Of a stretch of 64,000 nucleotides of DNA, positions 36,723 to 49,141 are shown one piece after another (positions within the stretch are counted from its first letter, which is position 1; each line of letters starts with the position of its first letter). The position numbers and the translations under genes are program-made. Origin of the DNA: Sanghuangporus weigelae (taxonomy: Eukaryota > Basidiomycota > Agaricomycetes > Hymenochaetales > Hymenochaetaceae); assembly GCA_033182465.1 (NCBI GenBank), contig CP137318.1, forward strand, positions 2,790,001-2,854,000, written 5' to 3'. The notes below the pieces were generated by a model. It saw only the letters and a list, made by a program, of their open reading frames with translations. It made no database searches and was not told where the DNA came from.

Positions 36723-38886
36723 ATGGCTTCACCTGAAGACACGGACCACGACGTCGACTTATCAGCGGAGGAGACGCCAAAGTCTAGCTCTGGCACTCGC
36801 AGATTATCAATAGATGAGGCCTTCTCCGACGGTGGCGAGGACAACTTCGACTTCTCTTCAGAAGCTATTCGTAGAGAGCTTGCTAGATCATCCCAGACTG
36901 CGCATTCTATCCCAGACGATGCGGACGCCGACTGTGAAGACATACAGATTCAACCTTCATACGATGACCCAGATGCATCCGTTTCCACCTTCGACATTGA
37001 TGCATCTGCTCCTACACCGGACCGTACCTCTGTGTCTTCGCCTCGCTCGCCCGAGTCTCATGAGCCTGAATCTCCACAGCATGATGTGAACGCAGACGGA
37101 GTGCGTACTTCATCGAAAGACGAAATGAACGGTTCCACTGAGGGTGGCCATCATTCTTTCCCCTCTGTGGTAATTGACCTATCGAAGGACACGGCTACTC
37201 AAGTAACAGTCCTGCCGTCGGTTGACTCCGAGACATCGCAAGTACGATCAGGTACCTCAATGGATTCAATCGCAGCAGCTGTATCCGATGCCTCAGGGCA
37301 CTCGAAGAATGGTTCCATCCCGGCGGCAGCACTTTCGACATCTCAATCCTTGCCCGTGGCCGCGACAGCTACTCGTCTTCCAAGCCATCGTCCTACTAAA
37401 TCAACAGGACCGAGTGCTCTTGAAAAGGTCATCTCCAAAACAAGGCCGACTTTCTTGCCACCGAAAGCCAAAGACGAAGACTTGAAGCATTATGCTGATT
37501 GGGAAACTATGATGAAGCAAAGCAAAGCTGCTGGTAAGTACTGGCTTGTATCGCGTCTGCCTACTGCCATCAATAACGAACACTGACAGTCACTTAGAGG
37601 AAAAGAAGCGGAAGTTAAGACAAGAACGGCGCCTGGCGCGAGAGCGTGCTGTGGAAGAGTCGATTTCTATCTGGGAGCATCAAATTATTCCTGACTGGAA
37701 GAACGCTGTGCGGGACCCAAAATTACGAAAAATATGGTGGAACGGTATCCCACCAAAATTACGGGGCATTGTATGGGAGAGAACTGTAGGAAACGGTCTA
37801 GCGTTAAGCAAAGGTAAGAGAACCAGCATCATGGATTGTACCTGTCTTCAATACGATCGTGACTTTCAGATACCTATCGGACTTGCTTTGCTCGTGCGTC
37901 CCGAGCTCTGGCAGCAGGGACCTTCCCGACGACCACACTCAACCTGATAGACGCAGACATCCGGTCAACTTTACCCACTCTCCACATATATACTCCAAAT
38001 ATTGGGCCTATGTACCAAGACCTGCTGGATCTGCTATGTGCATGGGTTGTTTCTCGCTCTGACGAGGGACTTGGCTATGTGATGGGTGCAAGTAAGATTG
38101 CTGCTATGCTTCTGCTTAACATGCAACCATCGTCGGCATTCGTCACGATGCGAAACCTCCTGGAACGACACTGTATGCGTAGCTTTTATGGAGGAATGGC
38201 CTGTAAAGAAGATGTGAGTTTGTTCTGTCTACTTCGACAAACCGACTCATGTTGCTGATACGTGCTCAGGTTGAAGCTTATTACCGGTGAGCACGCAAAA
38301 AATCCGATTACACCACCCTGCTTACTGTTGTCCAGGATTTTTGATACCCTTTTAGCAGATTGCATGCCTAAAGGTTTGGTCCTGTCTCCCGAGTTGCAGA
38401 CCAACCCACTGATCTTGCGTGTGATTCAGTATACTTTAATTTCAAGCAGCACCAAATTTCGCCTGCTGCTTATTTTCCTGAATGGATTATTCCTCTATTT
38501 CTTGATCATCTTCCACTGGAGGCATGCGCCCGAATATGGGATGTCCTTGTTCTTGAAGGAGATTCCTTCCTTTTCCGCGCTGCACTTGGCGTTCTCGCGT
38601 CTTTGGAGGCACGACTATTTTTTCCTGACCGTAAAGAGCTCCTTAGTTTACTGAGGCGAGTTTCCTTTTATTGATGTGATAATGTTACGACTAACAAACA
38701 TCTAGCGGCGAGAACAAGGCTGCTATCGAGGTGGCAAGGCGCGATGCGACGTTAATTGGGGACTGTAAATATGAAGTCTACGGGCTTGATGAGGAATATG
38801 TTTGGGAGCGGATCGAAGGATTAGAAGGATGGTGGAAGGATACTACTTGGTCGAGGCTACTCACGCGAGAGTTGCCAGACTTGTAA
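36723..38886 (+). CDS. TBC-domain protein (TBC1D12/14-like) with altered catalytic fingers
   Basis: The N-terminal 290 residues are acidic and Ser/Thr rich. A Lys/Arg-rich coil follows ('EEKKRKLRQERRLARERA'), then the TBC domain: 'WWNGIPPKLRGIVWERTVGN', 'YRTCFARASRAL', 'IDADIRSTLPTL', 'GPMYQDLLDLLCAWVVSRSD', 'GLGYVMGASKIAAMLLLNMQ', 'RIFDTLLADCMPK' and 'WIIPLFLDHLPLEACARIWD'. Layout and the 'RIWDVLVLEGDSFLFRAALG' block match TBC1D12/TBC1D14-type Rab GAPs. The Arg of IxxDxxR is shifted one place (Ile-Asp-Ala-Asp-Ile-Arg-Ser) and the Gln finger is Met (Tyr-Val-Met). Several small introns; one exon is only 17 nt (38270-38286). The start is the ATG at 36723; one at 36711 would need a non-ATG codon. 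GAP activity is doubtful. Confidence 0.85.
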
Positions 38887-39400
38887 CATCAACGTCAAAA
38901 GGTTCTTGTACTGCCTATCGTTATTATCAGATTATTCTATGTCGTGGACTTTTTTCGAATATTTCTAAGTTCACTTTCGCGAAAGCATAGATTTGGCAGG
39001 AGTCAATCATAATCCATCTGAAAGAAACTGAAAGTTATTGGGCTTCAATCGGTCCTGCAAACAACCGAAGGCACCAAGTCAAAATGTCTGTCTATTGAGC
39101 GGGGACGAGTAACGTAGTCGTTCCTTGAATCCTTCATCATCAATGTGTCAGAGAACAGTGCTGTCGCGGGAAGCGGTCCCATGCATCTCCGACACTTGAA
39201 TTTGATGTGTCACCGAGGTCTGCGTTTGAACAGACTCGGTATTCTCAGAAGTTTCATCAGCTTAGGTTGGCTGCTCCTCTATTCACCACGCAAAAATAAA
39301 AGTCTCAAAGAGGGCAAGAAAAAGAGAAAGTAAAGTGTTATCAAGATCATAACGAACAAAGCGTACAAGTAGCAATACGGCGGACAAGACTAGCAAAAAA
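38887..39400. other. intergenic, nothing recognised
   Basis: 514 nt between two convergent stops. Only short chance open frames; no RNA gene, repeat or transposon fragment was seen. Confidence 0.4.
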
Positions 39401-41585
39401 TCACTCAACCCACACCCAGAGGCGCGGGTCCGGTTCATCGACATTCCACTCCTGCGGACCAGACACCTTCTTACCCTTCTTATTGTTTCGGTCAGGATGG
39501 TACTTGAACCACGCGTGAGGCTTGTACACGCTCTTAGTTCCGTCCATAATTTCGAGGCGTGTCTTGACCGATCGGTGGACTTTGATACCGTTCTTCTTCG
39601 CATCTCCATAGATCTTCCGCCCCTGTCCGAGGTTCGCACGGACAAAGTAATCGTCGCGTCGACCTTTCTGCTCACGGAATCGGAAGGGGATGAGCTCAAG
39701 GATCCACCAGAACCACGCGAGGTGGAGCTGGTCATAAATCGGAGAAAGGGCGTCTGCGAGTTCTTCGTCCTCCTCTGATTTGAAATCACTTGCTTCCACG
39801 CCTGATGAGACAGCCGGCGTAGGGTCCATACTCGCTTTGGCGGACGTAAATAGACCTTTGAGTTTCCTCCACGCACTCTTCCGCGTGTTACGTACGAACT
39901 TTCCGAGACGTGTAAACTTCAAGAGGAGCAAGAAGTGTTTGATAGGGAAGGCAATGATGCGAGCTACGAGTGTAAGCGGGATGGCGATCAGCCCACCGAT
40001 GACTGCGAAGAACTCGACGAAAGTCGATTTTTGCTGTTCCGCCTTGGCGATGCGCGAACCTGAAGGCGCAGGCTTGCGGGGAGGTCGCGACTGGACAACC
40101 GGGTAAAGCATATCCGCGTCAAGACCGATATTCTTCTTCAGCATGTCTTTGTCAAAGATAATTCCGGTCTTGGTGCGGAAACACTCGCGAATCATCCAGC
40201 GGAGAGGAATGCGCGCCAGGGAGTTGCGAGTATCATTGCGAACAGATCCGCCACCAATGTCACAGTGGCATCCTGCAAACCAAACTTCAAGCGCATCCGT
40301 CTTGATGCCGGACTTCGCATTGATTGCGGCCTCCCACATCTGACTGTCCGATCGATGCTTGTGTATTTTTCCCGACTTCAATGTACCACGAATGGCAGAG
40401 CTTTGGTCTCCTAAGTCCTGGAAAGTCCTAGGGATAGCCGTCAAACGCTCCGAGCCTGCAGTCTCGGCCTCTCGGGGCTCGGCCAACGGGTCATTATGGT
40501 AGAAGTTGGGCAGGAACTTAACACGGTGTTCATCGAGGGCAAGTGCATGACGGAATATACGGATGGCGCTGTTGTTAGCGGTGAATGGTAGCTCTTTTCC
40601 GATGATACCAACAGATGCTACAGTATCCCTGAGCAATTTAAATCAATATGCTGCATTCACAATATAAAATTAATCACCTACCAAACACCGACAAAGTCAA
40701 TAATGACATCTGTTGAAAAAGTCTTCTTGAACGCCTCGCTGTTGATAAGACCGTCCTTATCTTCGCGAGTGTACATGGCCCAAGCGAAGGGTATCTGTGC
40801 GTGATTGTAAGGAGGTAGAAGCCCAACCTTTCGATGATACTAGATGAGTACAATCAAAGTAAGACAATGAAGGTGGGTGTACCTTTTGGACCATACCAGC
40901 GAGACTTCGAGCAGTATACGCGCCACGCGAGAATCCAAAAATACAGACTTTGTCACCGGCAGTGTCTATAGAAAGATCTTAGCATCATATCACTGAGATA
41001 GTCGACCGCTACTGACAGTTCTGCATCAAGAATTCGTAGCCCTCTGGTCGCCGTCGTCAGTAAATCATGTTAATATTATGATGTTCAGAAGTCAACTGAC
41101 CTTGGACGTGCGTGGAGAGGTTCCATGCGACCATCTCATCTAGCACCTTGCTGAATTTGTTGGTGAGGGGCGTCACGAATGCGGATTTTGTGTAAGTCCC
41201 TATACCGGCCTGATAGTAGACAAGCTGCTCCGCTTGATTGTCCTTCTTGAGGCAAGAAAGGAATTGGACGACGTTTGAGTTCTACAAGATGCAAGATACT
41301 TTGAACAACGATAGCACTTTGCTGGCTAAATATGAAGCAGCGTACATCATCATCAAATTGGTCTCCTGTACCGTCAAAGCAGAGGACAAGGGTACGCGAA
41401 CGCTCTTCAAAGTCAGGATCGGGAACCCAGTTGCGAGGGGTGGACTCGCGCTGAATGGCGACTTGTGTCCTAGAACTGGACATAGAGAAGCCGGAGGCGC
41501 TGTTCGCCATGGTTGGTGAAGCTTCATGCAGGACTCTGCTGGAGTCATTCTGATCTGAAGGAGGAGAATTCTGTGAGGTAGCCAT
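39401..41585 (-). CDS. DUF2235 alpha/beta hydrolase, tandem copy 1
   Basis: A member of the DUF2235 family, related to the Tle1 phospholipase catalytic domain. The N-terminal exon gives 'RTLVLCFDGTGDQFDDD', then small exons give 'NSNVVQFLSCLKKDNQ', 'YYQAGIGTY' and the nucleophile motif 'VCIFGFSRGAYTARSLAG' (Gly-Phe-Ser-Arg-Gly). Next come 'VIIDFVGVWDTVASVG', 'HALALDEHRVKFLPNFY' and 'VWFAGCHCDIGGGS', with the His expected late in the triad. A hydrophobic stretch lies about 120 residues past this ('VIGGLIAIPLTLVARIIAFP'), so it may associate with a membrane. The C-terminal 150 residues are charged. About 620 aa in about six exons. Substrate is unknown. Its closest relative is the neighbour at 42638-44815. 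Confidence 0.88.
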
Positions 41586-42637
41586 TGGTGCAACGAGGAC
41601 GAGGACACCCGAGCATCTTGAGTGGCCCGTTTATAACTGAGGGCCGACGTCCGGGAAGAAAGAAGTCCGGTGTGAATGATGATCGCGTTTCAAGGAGCTT
41701 CCGCGCGAGTTGCAGAACTAGCTTCTCCGCTTTCGGGATGATGGCGGCAATAAATCAAATTATAAGCGCCCGTAAGTAGCACTGAGAATGCCATTGACGG
41801 CATCGGGCAGGGAGCGCATGATGAAGGGCGAGGCAGCGATTGCGTCTTGTGAATGGGCACCATGATGCGACATATATGGCAGACTGCATGGAAGTCGAAG
41901 TCAAAAATGAAGTTGATCAAATTGAGAAGCGCTCCGACGCGTTCAAGGACTCCAAACTCTCTCCTCGCCTTGCATATTCCCGCCCAAAATGCGTCAATAT
42001 TGTCTAGAAGTGAATATCCAATCAAACCGATGACCTCTGAATGTTTGGCATACGCCTTGAATTACTTCGCTTCGATGCTTCCCTGGCTTCTCACACCCCA
42101 GAGATCTGGAGGACTCCGATAGGAAACGGAATTGCAATAATGTATCGGTATTGACGGTCTTCGGTGCGGCTCCTGTCCACTACCGAATACATTTCCGAGC
42201 GTCGCGGCTCACAGTTGCGTTGCGGTCGCAGCGGCGTTGTTAGCTAAAGTAAGTAAGTATCTTCCAATCCGGGTTCTTCCGGGCTGGGTATTACGTAGTT
42301 TAAGGTCAGCACTGCACGAAGAATTTGATTGGTCTGCAGACGATTGCAGGACAGGATTTCTAGGCTAGGATCGGTAGTTATCTGTTGGGTGGTGCCGAAC
42401 GAAGTGTACATGTGTCAGAGAGAAGTAGTTTACTTTCTTGAAGGGAAAGGACACAATACAAACCGCCAGTTGGAGTTGCCTGAGCTAGTGTGAACGATCT
42501 GCGGTGATTTCAAATTATAGCTATTGGTGCGCTAGAGGACTGGAACTACATTAGACATTAGACATATCCCATAATATATTTGTGTATGTAGACAAATGAT
42601 TCAATAGAGCATATAGTTGCAATCGTCACTGAAGCAT
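41586..42637. promoter_or_regulatory. intergenic region between tandem DUF2235 genes
   Basis: 1052 nt. The first 190 nt upstream of copy 1 share blocks with the region upstream of copy 2: TCAAGGAGCTTCCG (about 105 nt from the start) and TATAAGCGC at 41761-41769. An antisense 111-codon frame (42025-41690) crosses it but resembles nothing. The rest holds the 3' end and terminator of copy 2; I see no other gene. Confidence 0.45.
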
Positions 42638-44815
42638 TCAATCAACCCATTCCCAGAGGCACCGCTCGGGCTCGTCGATATTCCACTCCTGTGGACCAGA
42701 TACCTTCTTGCACTTCTTACCCAGAGTAGGATGATACTTAAACCATGCGCGTGGTTTATAAACGCTTTTAGTTCCATCGAGGACCTCAAGACGGGTTTTG
42801 ACAGAGCGGTGGACCTTAATGCCGTCCCTCTTCGCGTCTCCGTAGATCTTGCGACCACGTCCCAAGTTCGAACGAACGAAGTAATCATCACGTCGACCTT
42901 TCTGCTCGCGGAATCGGAAGGGAATAAGCTCGAGGATCCACCAAAACCATGCTAGGTAGAGTTGGTCGTACATGGGTGAAAGAGCATCTGCGAGTTCTTC
43001 GTCCTCCTCTGAAATGAATTCATTCGTCCTTGTTACCGGTAGGAGGGTTGGCATCGAGCCTTCACTTGTTTTGGTAGATGGAAAGAGAATCTTAATACCA
43101 TTCCATGCTCGCTTTCCCATGTTGTGCACAAACTTCCCGAGACGCGTGAACTGAAGGAGCAGCCAAAAGTGTTTGACGGGGAATGCAAGGATCCGAGCCA
43201 CAAGCGTCAATGGTATGACGAACAAACTTAAAATTACCGCGATAAACTCGAGAGTATTCGATTTTTGCTTTTCCGCTTCGGCGATGCGGGATCCAGGAGG
43301 CGCAGGTCGCCGAGGAGGACGAGGATGAACAAATGGGTAAAGCGTATCAGTGTCAAGACCAATGTCCTTCTTCAGCATGTCCTTATCAAATATAATTCCT
43401 GTCTTTGTGCGGAAACACTCGCGAATCATCCAACGAAGTGGAATACGCGCCAGGGAATTTCGGGTTCCGTTACGAACGGACCCACCGCCTACATCGCAAT
43501 GGCATCCCGCAAACCAAACTTCAAACGCGTCGGTCTTGACACCGGTCTTCGCATTGATGGTGGCTTCCCACCTCTCACTATCCGAGCGATGCTTGCGCAT
43601 GCCTGGATCCGGGGTGTGACCGGCATGAGCATCCTTTTGTCCAATATCCGAGATTGTTTTGGGCAGGCCAGAAAGATGTGGAGAACCTGCGATCTCGGGT
43701 TCCCGGGGCTCGGCTAATAGGGCATTGTGGTAGAAGTTGGGCAAGAATTTGACGCGGTGCTCGTCGAGGGCGAGTGCATGACGAAAGACACGGATTGCAC
43801 TGTTCGTACCGGTGAATGGTAGCTCTTTACCAATTAAACCAACGGAAGCAACAGTGTCCCTAGACGTGTGTAAGTCCAAATGCATTAAAGCGGCCATCAA
43901 GTCGAATAGAACATGTACCAGACACCAACGAAGTCAATAATAACATCTGTCGAAAAGGTTTTCTTGAACGCCTCGCTATTCATAAGACCGTCTTTATCAT
44001 CGCGAGAGTACATCGCCCAAGCGAAAGGAATTTGCGCGTGATTATAGGGAGGCAGAAGCCCGACCTTTTGCTACGATGTAAGCACTTGTGTAATCAAGAC
44101 GAGATGCCTGAACGAACCTTTTGGACCATGCCAGAAAGAGCTCTAGCCGTGTAAGCTCCACGAGAAAATCCGAAGATGCAGACCTTGTCCCCGGCGGTGT
44201 CTATGAGTAGATCTTAGTACGCATTGACACCTGGGATCACTACTTGGTTACTAACAATTCTGCATCAGAAATTCGTAGCCCTCTGCTCCCGTCATCAGCG
44301 ACACGCCAGCATCATGAAACCGGAAGTGACCGACCTTGGACGTGTGCGGAGAGATTCCATGCGACCATCTCATCTAGCACCTTGCTGACTTTGTTGGTGA
44401 GGGGCGTCACAAATGCAGATTTTGTGTACGTTCCTATGCCAGCCTGATAGTAGACAAGCTGCACCGCTTGGTTGTCCTTCTTGAGGTAAGAGAGAAACTG
44501 GACGACATTGGAGTTCTATGCAGGAAATGTCAACAGAAGTATTATTGCAATGACGAAGGAACTTACATCGTCATCGAATTGATCCCCAGTACCGTCAAAG
44601 CAGAGGACGATTGTTCGTGCGCGTCCCGGGACATCTGGATCAGGTACCCAGTTATGAGGAAATGACTCGCGCGTAATCGCAGCCTGAGTACTGAAACTGG
44701 ACGTAGAGAAGTAGGAAGTGCTAGTTGCGAGAGTTGGCGATACCTCATGGAAAAATCTACTGGAATCATATCGGTCGAAGCTAGCAAATTGAGGAGAGTC
44801 CTGCCCGCTAGACAT
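42638..44815 (-). CDS. DUF2235 alpha/beta hydrolase, tandem copy 2
   Basis: Paralogue of the gene at 39401-41585 with the same exon layout. It begins 'MSSGQDSPQFASFDRYDSSR' and has 'RTIVLCFDGTGDQFDDD', the Gly-Phe-Ser-Arg-Gly nucleophile elbow ('VCIFGFSRGAYTARALSG'), 'DTVASVGLIGKELPFTGT', 'HALALDEHRVKFLPNFYHN' and 'VWFAGCHCDVGGGSVRNGT'. It then shows a hydrophobic helix pair ('VILSLFVIPLTLVARILAFP') and the C-terminal 'YLAWFWWILELIPFRFREQ'. The segments most changed from copy 1 are the first 50 residues and the loop after the hydrophobic helix. The catalytic elbow and later His/Asp region are intact in both, so both are likely functional. The start ATG is at 44815. Confidence 0.88.
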
Positions 44816-45166
44816 AGTCGGATAGGGAGCACGATGGGTGTGAAACGATGCAATGCAACTTGGCCATTTATTACTTTTCGGCAAGGAGAGACGGGAGTAA
44901 TGGTGAAGAACATATGCATCATTGCTGCGCTTCAAGGAGCTTCCGTTTGATACTTAGCACCAGTTGCGTTAAGCAAGTCAGACTCTGTCAGGCTAGTACT
45001 ATAAGCGCTGATATGCATCATTTACGGTGTCGGAAAGGGTGGGAATGACGGGAGACGATGAAGCGCGGACGAGTAGAGGTGGATGGATATCATGACGGTT
45101 GAAGTCAAGACAAGACAAGATTGATCGATCGTCAACGCGTCTGCATAACCTCTGTCCGCGTCCGCC
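44816..45166. promoter_or_regulatory. divergent promoter, DUF2235 copy 2 / RRP1
   Basis: 351 nt. It contains TCAAGGAGCTTCCG at 44932-44945 and TATAAGCGC at 45000-45008, at nearly the same distance from the start as in copy 1. The RRP1 promoter must share this space. Confidence 0.45.
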
Positions 45167-46378
45167 ATGACAATGTCCACCGACGACACCTCCTCTTCCG
45201 CGCTACCTCTTGGTAAATATCTTGCTTCCACAGGTAACCATACCGCCCTTGCAGAATATTGCATACTCCATACTAACGATCAAATTGCATAGACAAAAAG
45301 ACACGCGACAAAGCCGTCAAAAACCTCGCTGCGTTCCTCTCCACCCCCGCTCAAAATGCATTGTCACAACATGAGATGGCCAAGCTCTGGAAAGGAATAT
45401 TCTACTGTTGGTGGATCTTGTCAATGTCAGCTGCTCTGATCGATAACCGTTGCATTCAGGCTATTGGATGTCTGACAAGCCACTTGTCCAACAAGCGTTA
45501 GCAAGTGAACTAGCTGATGTGCTTCTAAAAATTTCCTCTCTCGAAGCTTCACTGGCTTTCCTCCGAGGGTTCTGGGAGGCTATTGTACGAGAGTGGAACG
45601 GCATTGACAGACTTCGGTAGGTTATCTGTTCTTGTACCTCCAGACGACAAACTAAAATGTACACGGGATTATAGAATGGACAAGTACTATATGCTCATGC
45701 GCAAGTTTGTGAATGCGAGCTTCAGACTATTGATCCGAAACAAATGGGACAAAAATGCCGTCACAGAATACAATGACATTCTGAGTTGCAGAAACGGGCC
45801 ATTATGGTATGCATCTGGATTTCTTGTACGAATACCTGTTGTAACTTCATTTTTTCCTCAGTCCATATGACAATCGCATTCCTACCAGCCTTTCGTTACA
45901 TCTTGCCGACATTTACCTCGTAGAGCTCGATAAAGCTATCGCCTCTTTCGACTCTGCCTCCAATTCGGATGACCTTCAGCCTGTTCCTCTTTTATCACTG
46001 CTTCACACCTTCCTCGACCTCGCATCTCGAACAACCTCGAATGTAACATACCAACGCATCTTTGACGAGGTCTTCCATCCCTTGTTCCTTAACCTCAAGC
46101 CACGTCGGTCTACATCTCCTGAACCTCCACAGAAAAAGCGTCCGCGTCTTGAAACTGATCCTGCCTTCGAATACGTGATTGCTAACTCGTGCTTAGAAGA
46201 TTCAACGGAAGAGGAGAAAGTGGGCAAAGATCAGCTAAGAAAGGCTCTGCTACACAAGATGTTCGATGTTGCGAACGGGCCGGACGCAAGAGAGTCCAAT
46301 CGTCGGAAGATGCATGCCGTTTGGAAAGCTGCAATGGCAGATGAGGGAGACGAGGGCGGATCAGATGGGCAGGACTAG
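45167..46378 (+). CDS. RRP1: ribosomal RNA processing protein Rrp1 (Nop52)
   Basis: Rrp1 is a nucleolar 60S assembly factor. Exon 1 (from ATG 45167) reads 'MTMSTDDTSSSALPL' and splices in phase to 'DKKTRDKAVKNLAAFLS'. The conserved N-terminal block continues 'EMAKLWKGIFYC', 'FWMSDKPLVQQALASELADV' and 'ASLAFLRGFWEAIVREWNGI'. Next come 'MDKYYMLMRKFVNASFRLL' and, after another intron, 'PYDNRIPTSLSLHLADIYLV'. These blocks match the Nop52 family closely. The C-terminal region is basic ('PPQKKRPRLET') with an acidic end, giving about 330 aa in five exons. Confidence 0.93.
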
Positions 46379-46883
46379 CATCGTCTTGCTATTCATGAAG
46401 CGATATCTTTTGTTTTCCTTCTAGGTTGGTTGTCTCGTATGTTTGCGTGCCTTTTTTTTGCTAATCTTTCTGTTCTTCAAGACACCGGAGTAACCTACTT
46501 ATTAACTAAGCGTCCGTTGCATGCTTGTAACGTAACCGAGTTCTTAATATTTAAGCGTGATAAACATTCATCGGTTAGATATCTTGAAAACACGAGTAAG
46601 CGTGGAAAATGGATGCTCCTGATAAAGACTGCTGATACGCCTTGATCCGCCTCCTGCACGGATTATCCAGAGTTCCGAGAGTCTTCTGACGAATCGACAT
46701 CTGAGAATATTTATCCAGCTCCGGCTCGAAGAAGCTCCCTTATCTATATGTTACTCTTGATTTCCACGCGAGTGTCTGCTCCTCGGAGCCAATACGACCT
46801 GAGATAAGTAAAAGAGCAGAGTATCTCTCTTCTATGGTTATTCCACCTCCAACCTTGCCTTCACTTACTCACGAGGAGGTCTT
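46379..46883. promoter_or_regulatory. intergenic, RRP1 3' end and permease promoter
   Basis: 505 nt between two same-strand genes. It holds the RRP1 terminator and the permease promoter; no gene or repeat recognised. Confidence 0.35.
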
Positions 46884-49072
46884 ATGGGGGAGAAGAAGTC
46901 GCAAAGCATCGCGAGTATCATCCCGACGGATGTCGCCGAGGATGCATATCTGGAGAAGCTCGGCTACAAGCAGGGTATCTGTCTTCCAGGTGATTAACTT
47001 TTCTATGACGGTACTCTGATTCTAGCTTTATAGAATTGAGACGCTCGTTCAGTCTTTTGGGCATGGTCGGATTCAGTTTCAGTATTATCACTAGGTCCAT
47101 CAGGCTTAACTTCTTTTATTGCTTACTCGGGCTTACCATCTATTATGATTTCACCAATCTATTTACTGATGCAGTTGGACTGCTCTCGGAGGCGTCCTCA
47201 TTACTGGAATTTCTGCTGGTGGACTGGCTGTCATGATCTATTCCTGGATCGCGATCTGTGTGCTAACTCTCACTGTGGCATACTCAATGGCGGAAATATG
47301 CTCTTCTCTACCTGTTGCAGGAGGCCAATATTCTTGGGTTGCTGTATTAGCACCACCAAAGGTTAGTCAGCATTTCGAAGGGTGAACGTAACGAAACTCA
47401 CTTATGCTGATAGATTGCGAGAGGCTCCAGCTGGGTAACAGGCTGGCTGATGATTACAGGTTAGTACTTGACAACGCTTTACGCGGGATTTAGTTGTACA
47501 CGCATTTGGTCAGGTATTCTTGCTATGGGAGCAACGAATAACTTCGTCTGCGCGAACTTTATTCTGGGCCAAGTCAACCTGACGCATCCAGACTTTGTGA
47601 TCCAACGATGGCAAACTGTACTTGTATCGTATGCCGTCGCTCTTTTAGGCATGATGGTGAATATCTGGGGTCCACATTTCTTAGAGAAAATGAGCAAGGT
47701 CCGTACTATTCGTGACTTGAGATCCATGCTAAATTGTTAGTCCAGGTTGCGATCACTTGGAATATTTCAGCATTCGTCATCACCATCGTTGTCATTCTAG
47801 CGACCAACTCAAATAAGCAACCGTAAGTCGTCATAGTGAGAAAAAGTATTGCTAGCTGATTCCTTTGAGCATATAGAGCGAGCTTCGTCTTCCAGGAGTT
47901 CCAAAACTTCACTGGCTTCGGTCCTGCAATGGCTGCTATCTTGGGGGTGATTAAACCGATTCACAGTGCCATACTCTCCGAGAATGTTGATTTGGCATAG
48001 ATCCTGCAAAGTGCTTTTGGCATGTGTTGCTACGACGCCCCTGCTCATATGACTGAAGAGATGAAGAATGCATCTCGAGCAGCACCAAAGGCATGCATAG
48101 ATGTTTCTACCCTATCGAACTCTACACTGAACAAACATCCCAGGCAATCATAATGGCTGTATACATTGGTGCCGTAACTGGTCTTGTTTTCCTCATTTCT
48201 ATCTGTTTCTGCATTGGCGACATCGATGCAACGGCTTCAACTCCCACAGGCGTACCTCTCATTCAAATCTACTTTGATTCGACACAATCGGTGGTCGGAA
48301 GCTGCTTGCTTGCGTCACTCGTTGTCGTTATTGGACTCTTCTGTGCAGCAGCTTTGCAGGTTCATTTATTTCTCTCTCCTTGTACAGGAGACCTCAAATT
48401 GAATTTGATAGGCGGAAGGTTCGCGCAGTCTTTATGCATTCGCACGGGATCACGGTCTGCCCTTCTCTCCGCTCTGGTGCAAAGTCGAGCCCAAGCATAG
48501 GGTTCCGATCAACGCGCTTTTCCTCGCGGTGGCCGTGCAGCTCGCATTCTGCGCGATCGACTTTGGTACCACGACCGGCTTCAACACGGTCATTGCCATT
48601 GCTACTGAAGGCTTCTGTGCGTTATTGTCGCATATGACGAGATACTTGCTGATGTATCCGGTAGATCTGTCTTATGTTGTGCCTTTGGGTGTCCGAATTC
48701 TGAGCAAGCTAACTGGTCACTACCAGACGCTAGAAGGACCGTATACTCTTGGGAAGTTTTCCCTGTTGTTCAATGTAATCGGATTTCTCTTCCTTCTGTT
48801 CGCTTCCATCACTTTCAACTTCCCGCAAGGTAAGGAGGATTGAAACGCTCCACACTAAAGTTTGGCGAGCTGACCACAACCGGGTAGTGAATCCTGTTAC
48901 AAAGGACAATATGAATTACACTTCAGCGGCGCTTGGAGTTATCGGACTCATTAGTCTCTTGACATGGATCACGACAGGTAGAAAGAGGTTCACCGGACCG
49001 AATATTCCTGGTGCGGAGAATACGTGCAGCGAACCGCGTGAAAAATCCATCGGGAGTGCGGAGGTGAGGTGA
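46884..49072 (+). CDS. amino-acid permease (APC family, Uga4-like)
   Basis: A polytopic transporter of the amino acid/choline branch of the APC superfamily. The N-terminal segment is 'AEDAYLEKLGYKQ' + 'ELRRSFSLLGMVGFSFSI', then 'TSWTALGGVLITGISAGGL' (helix 1-2 signature), 'YSMAEICSSLPVAGGQYSWV', 'GATNNFVCANFILGQ', 'VLVSYAVALLGMMVNIWG', 'DAPAHMTEEMKNASRAAPKA' (cytosolic loop signature), 'VYIGAVTGLVFLISICF' and 'GFNTVIAIATEGFCALLS'. About 12 transmembrane helices are visible across eight or more exons. The start is the ATG at 46884 (reads 'MGEKKSQSIASII'). It is convergent with the methyltransferase gene, 69 nt apart. Substrate is not decided by sequence. Confidence 0.9.
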
Positions 49073-49141
49073 TTGAAGCAGATTGATGCATTGATCTATT
49101 GTCCCTTTCTTTATTAAAAATATTCATTTCTTTTACGCCTT

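Noticed and set aside
41690-42025. 111-codon minus-strand frame upstream of DUF2235 copy 1
   Set aside because: Not alignable by eye to the equivalent region of copy 2 as protein; only short nucleotide blocks are shared, which fits promoter DNA.
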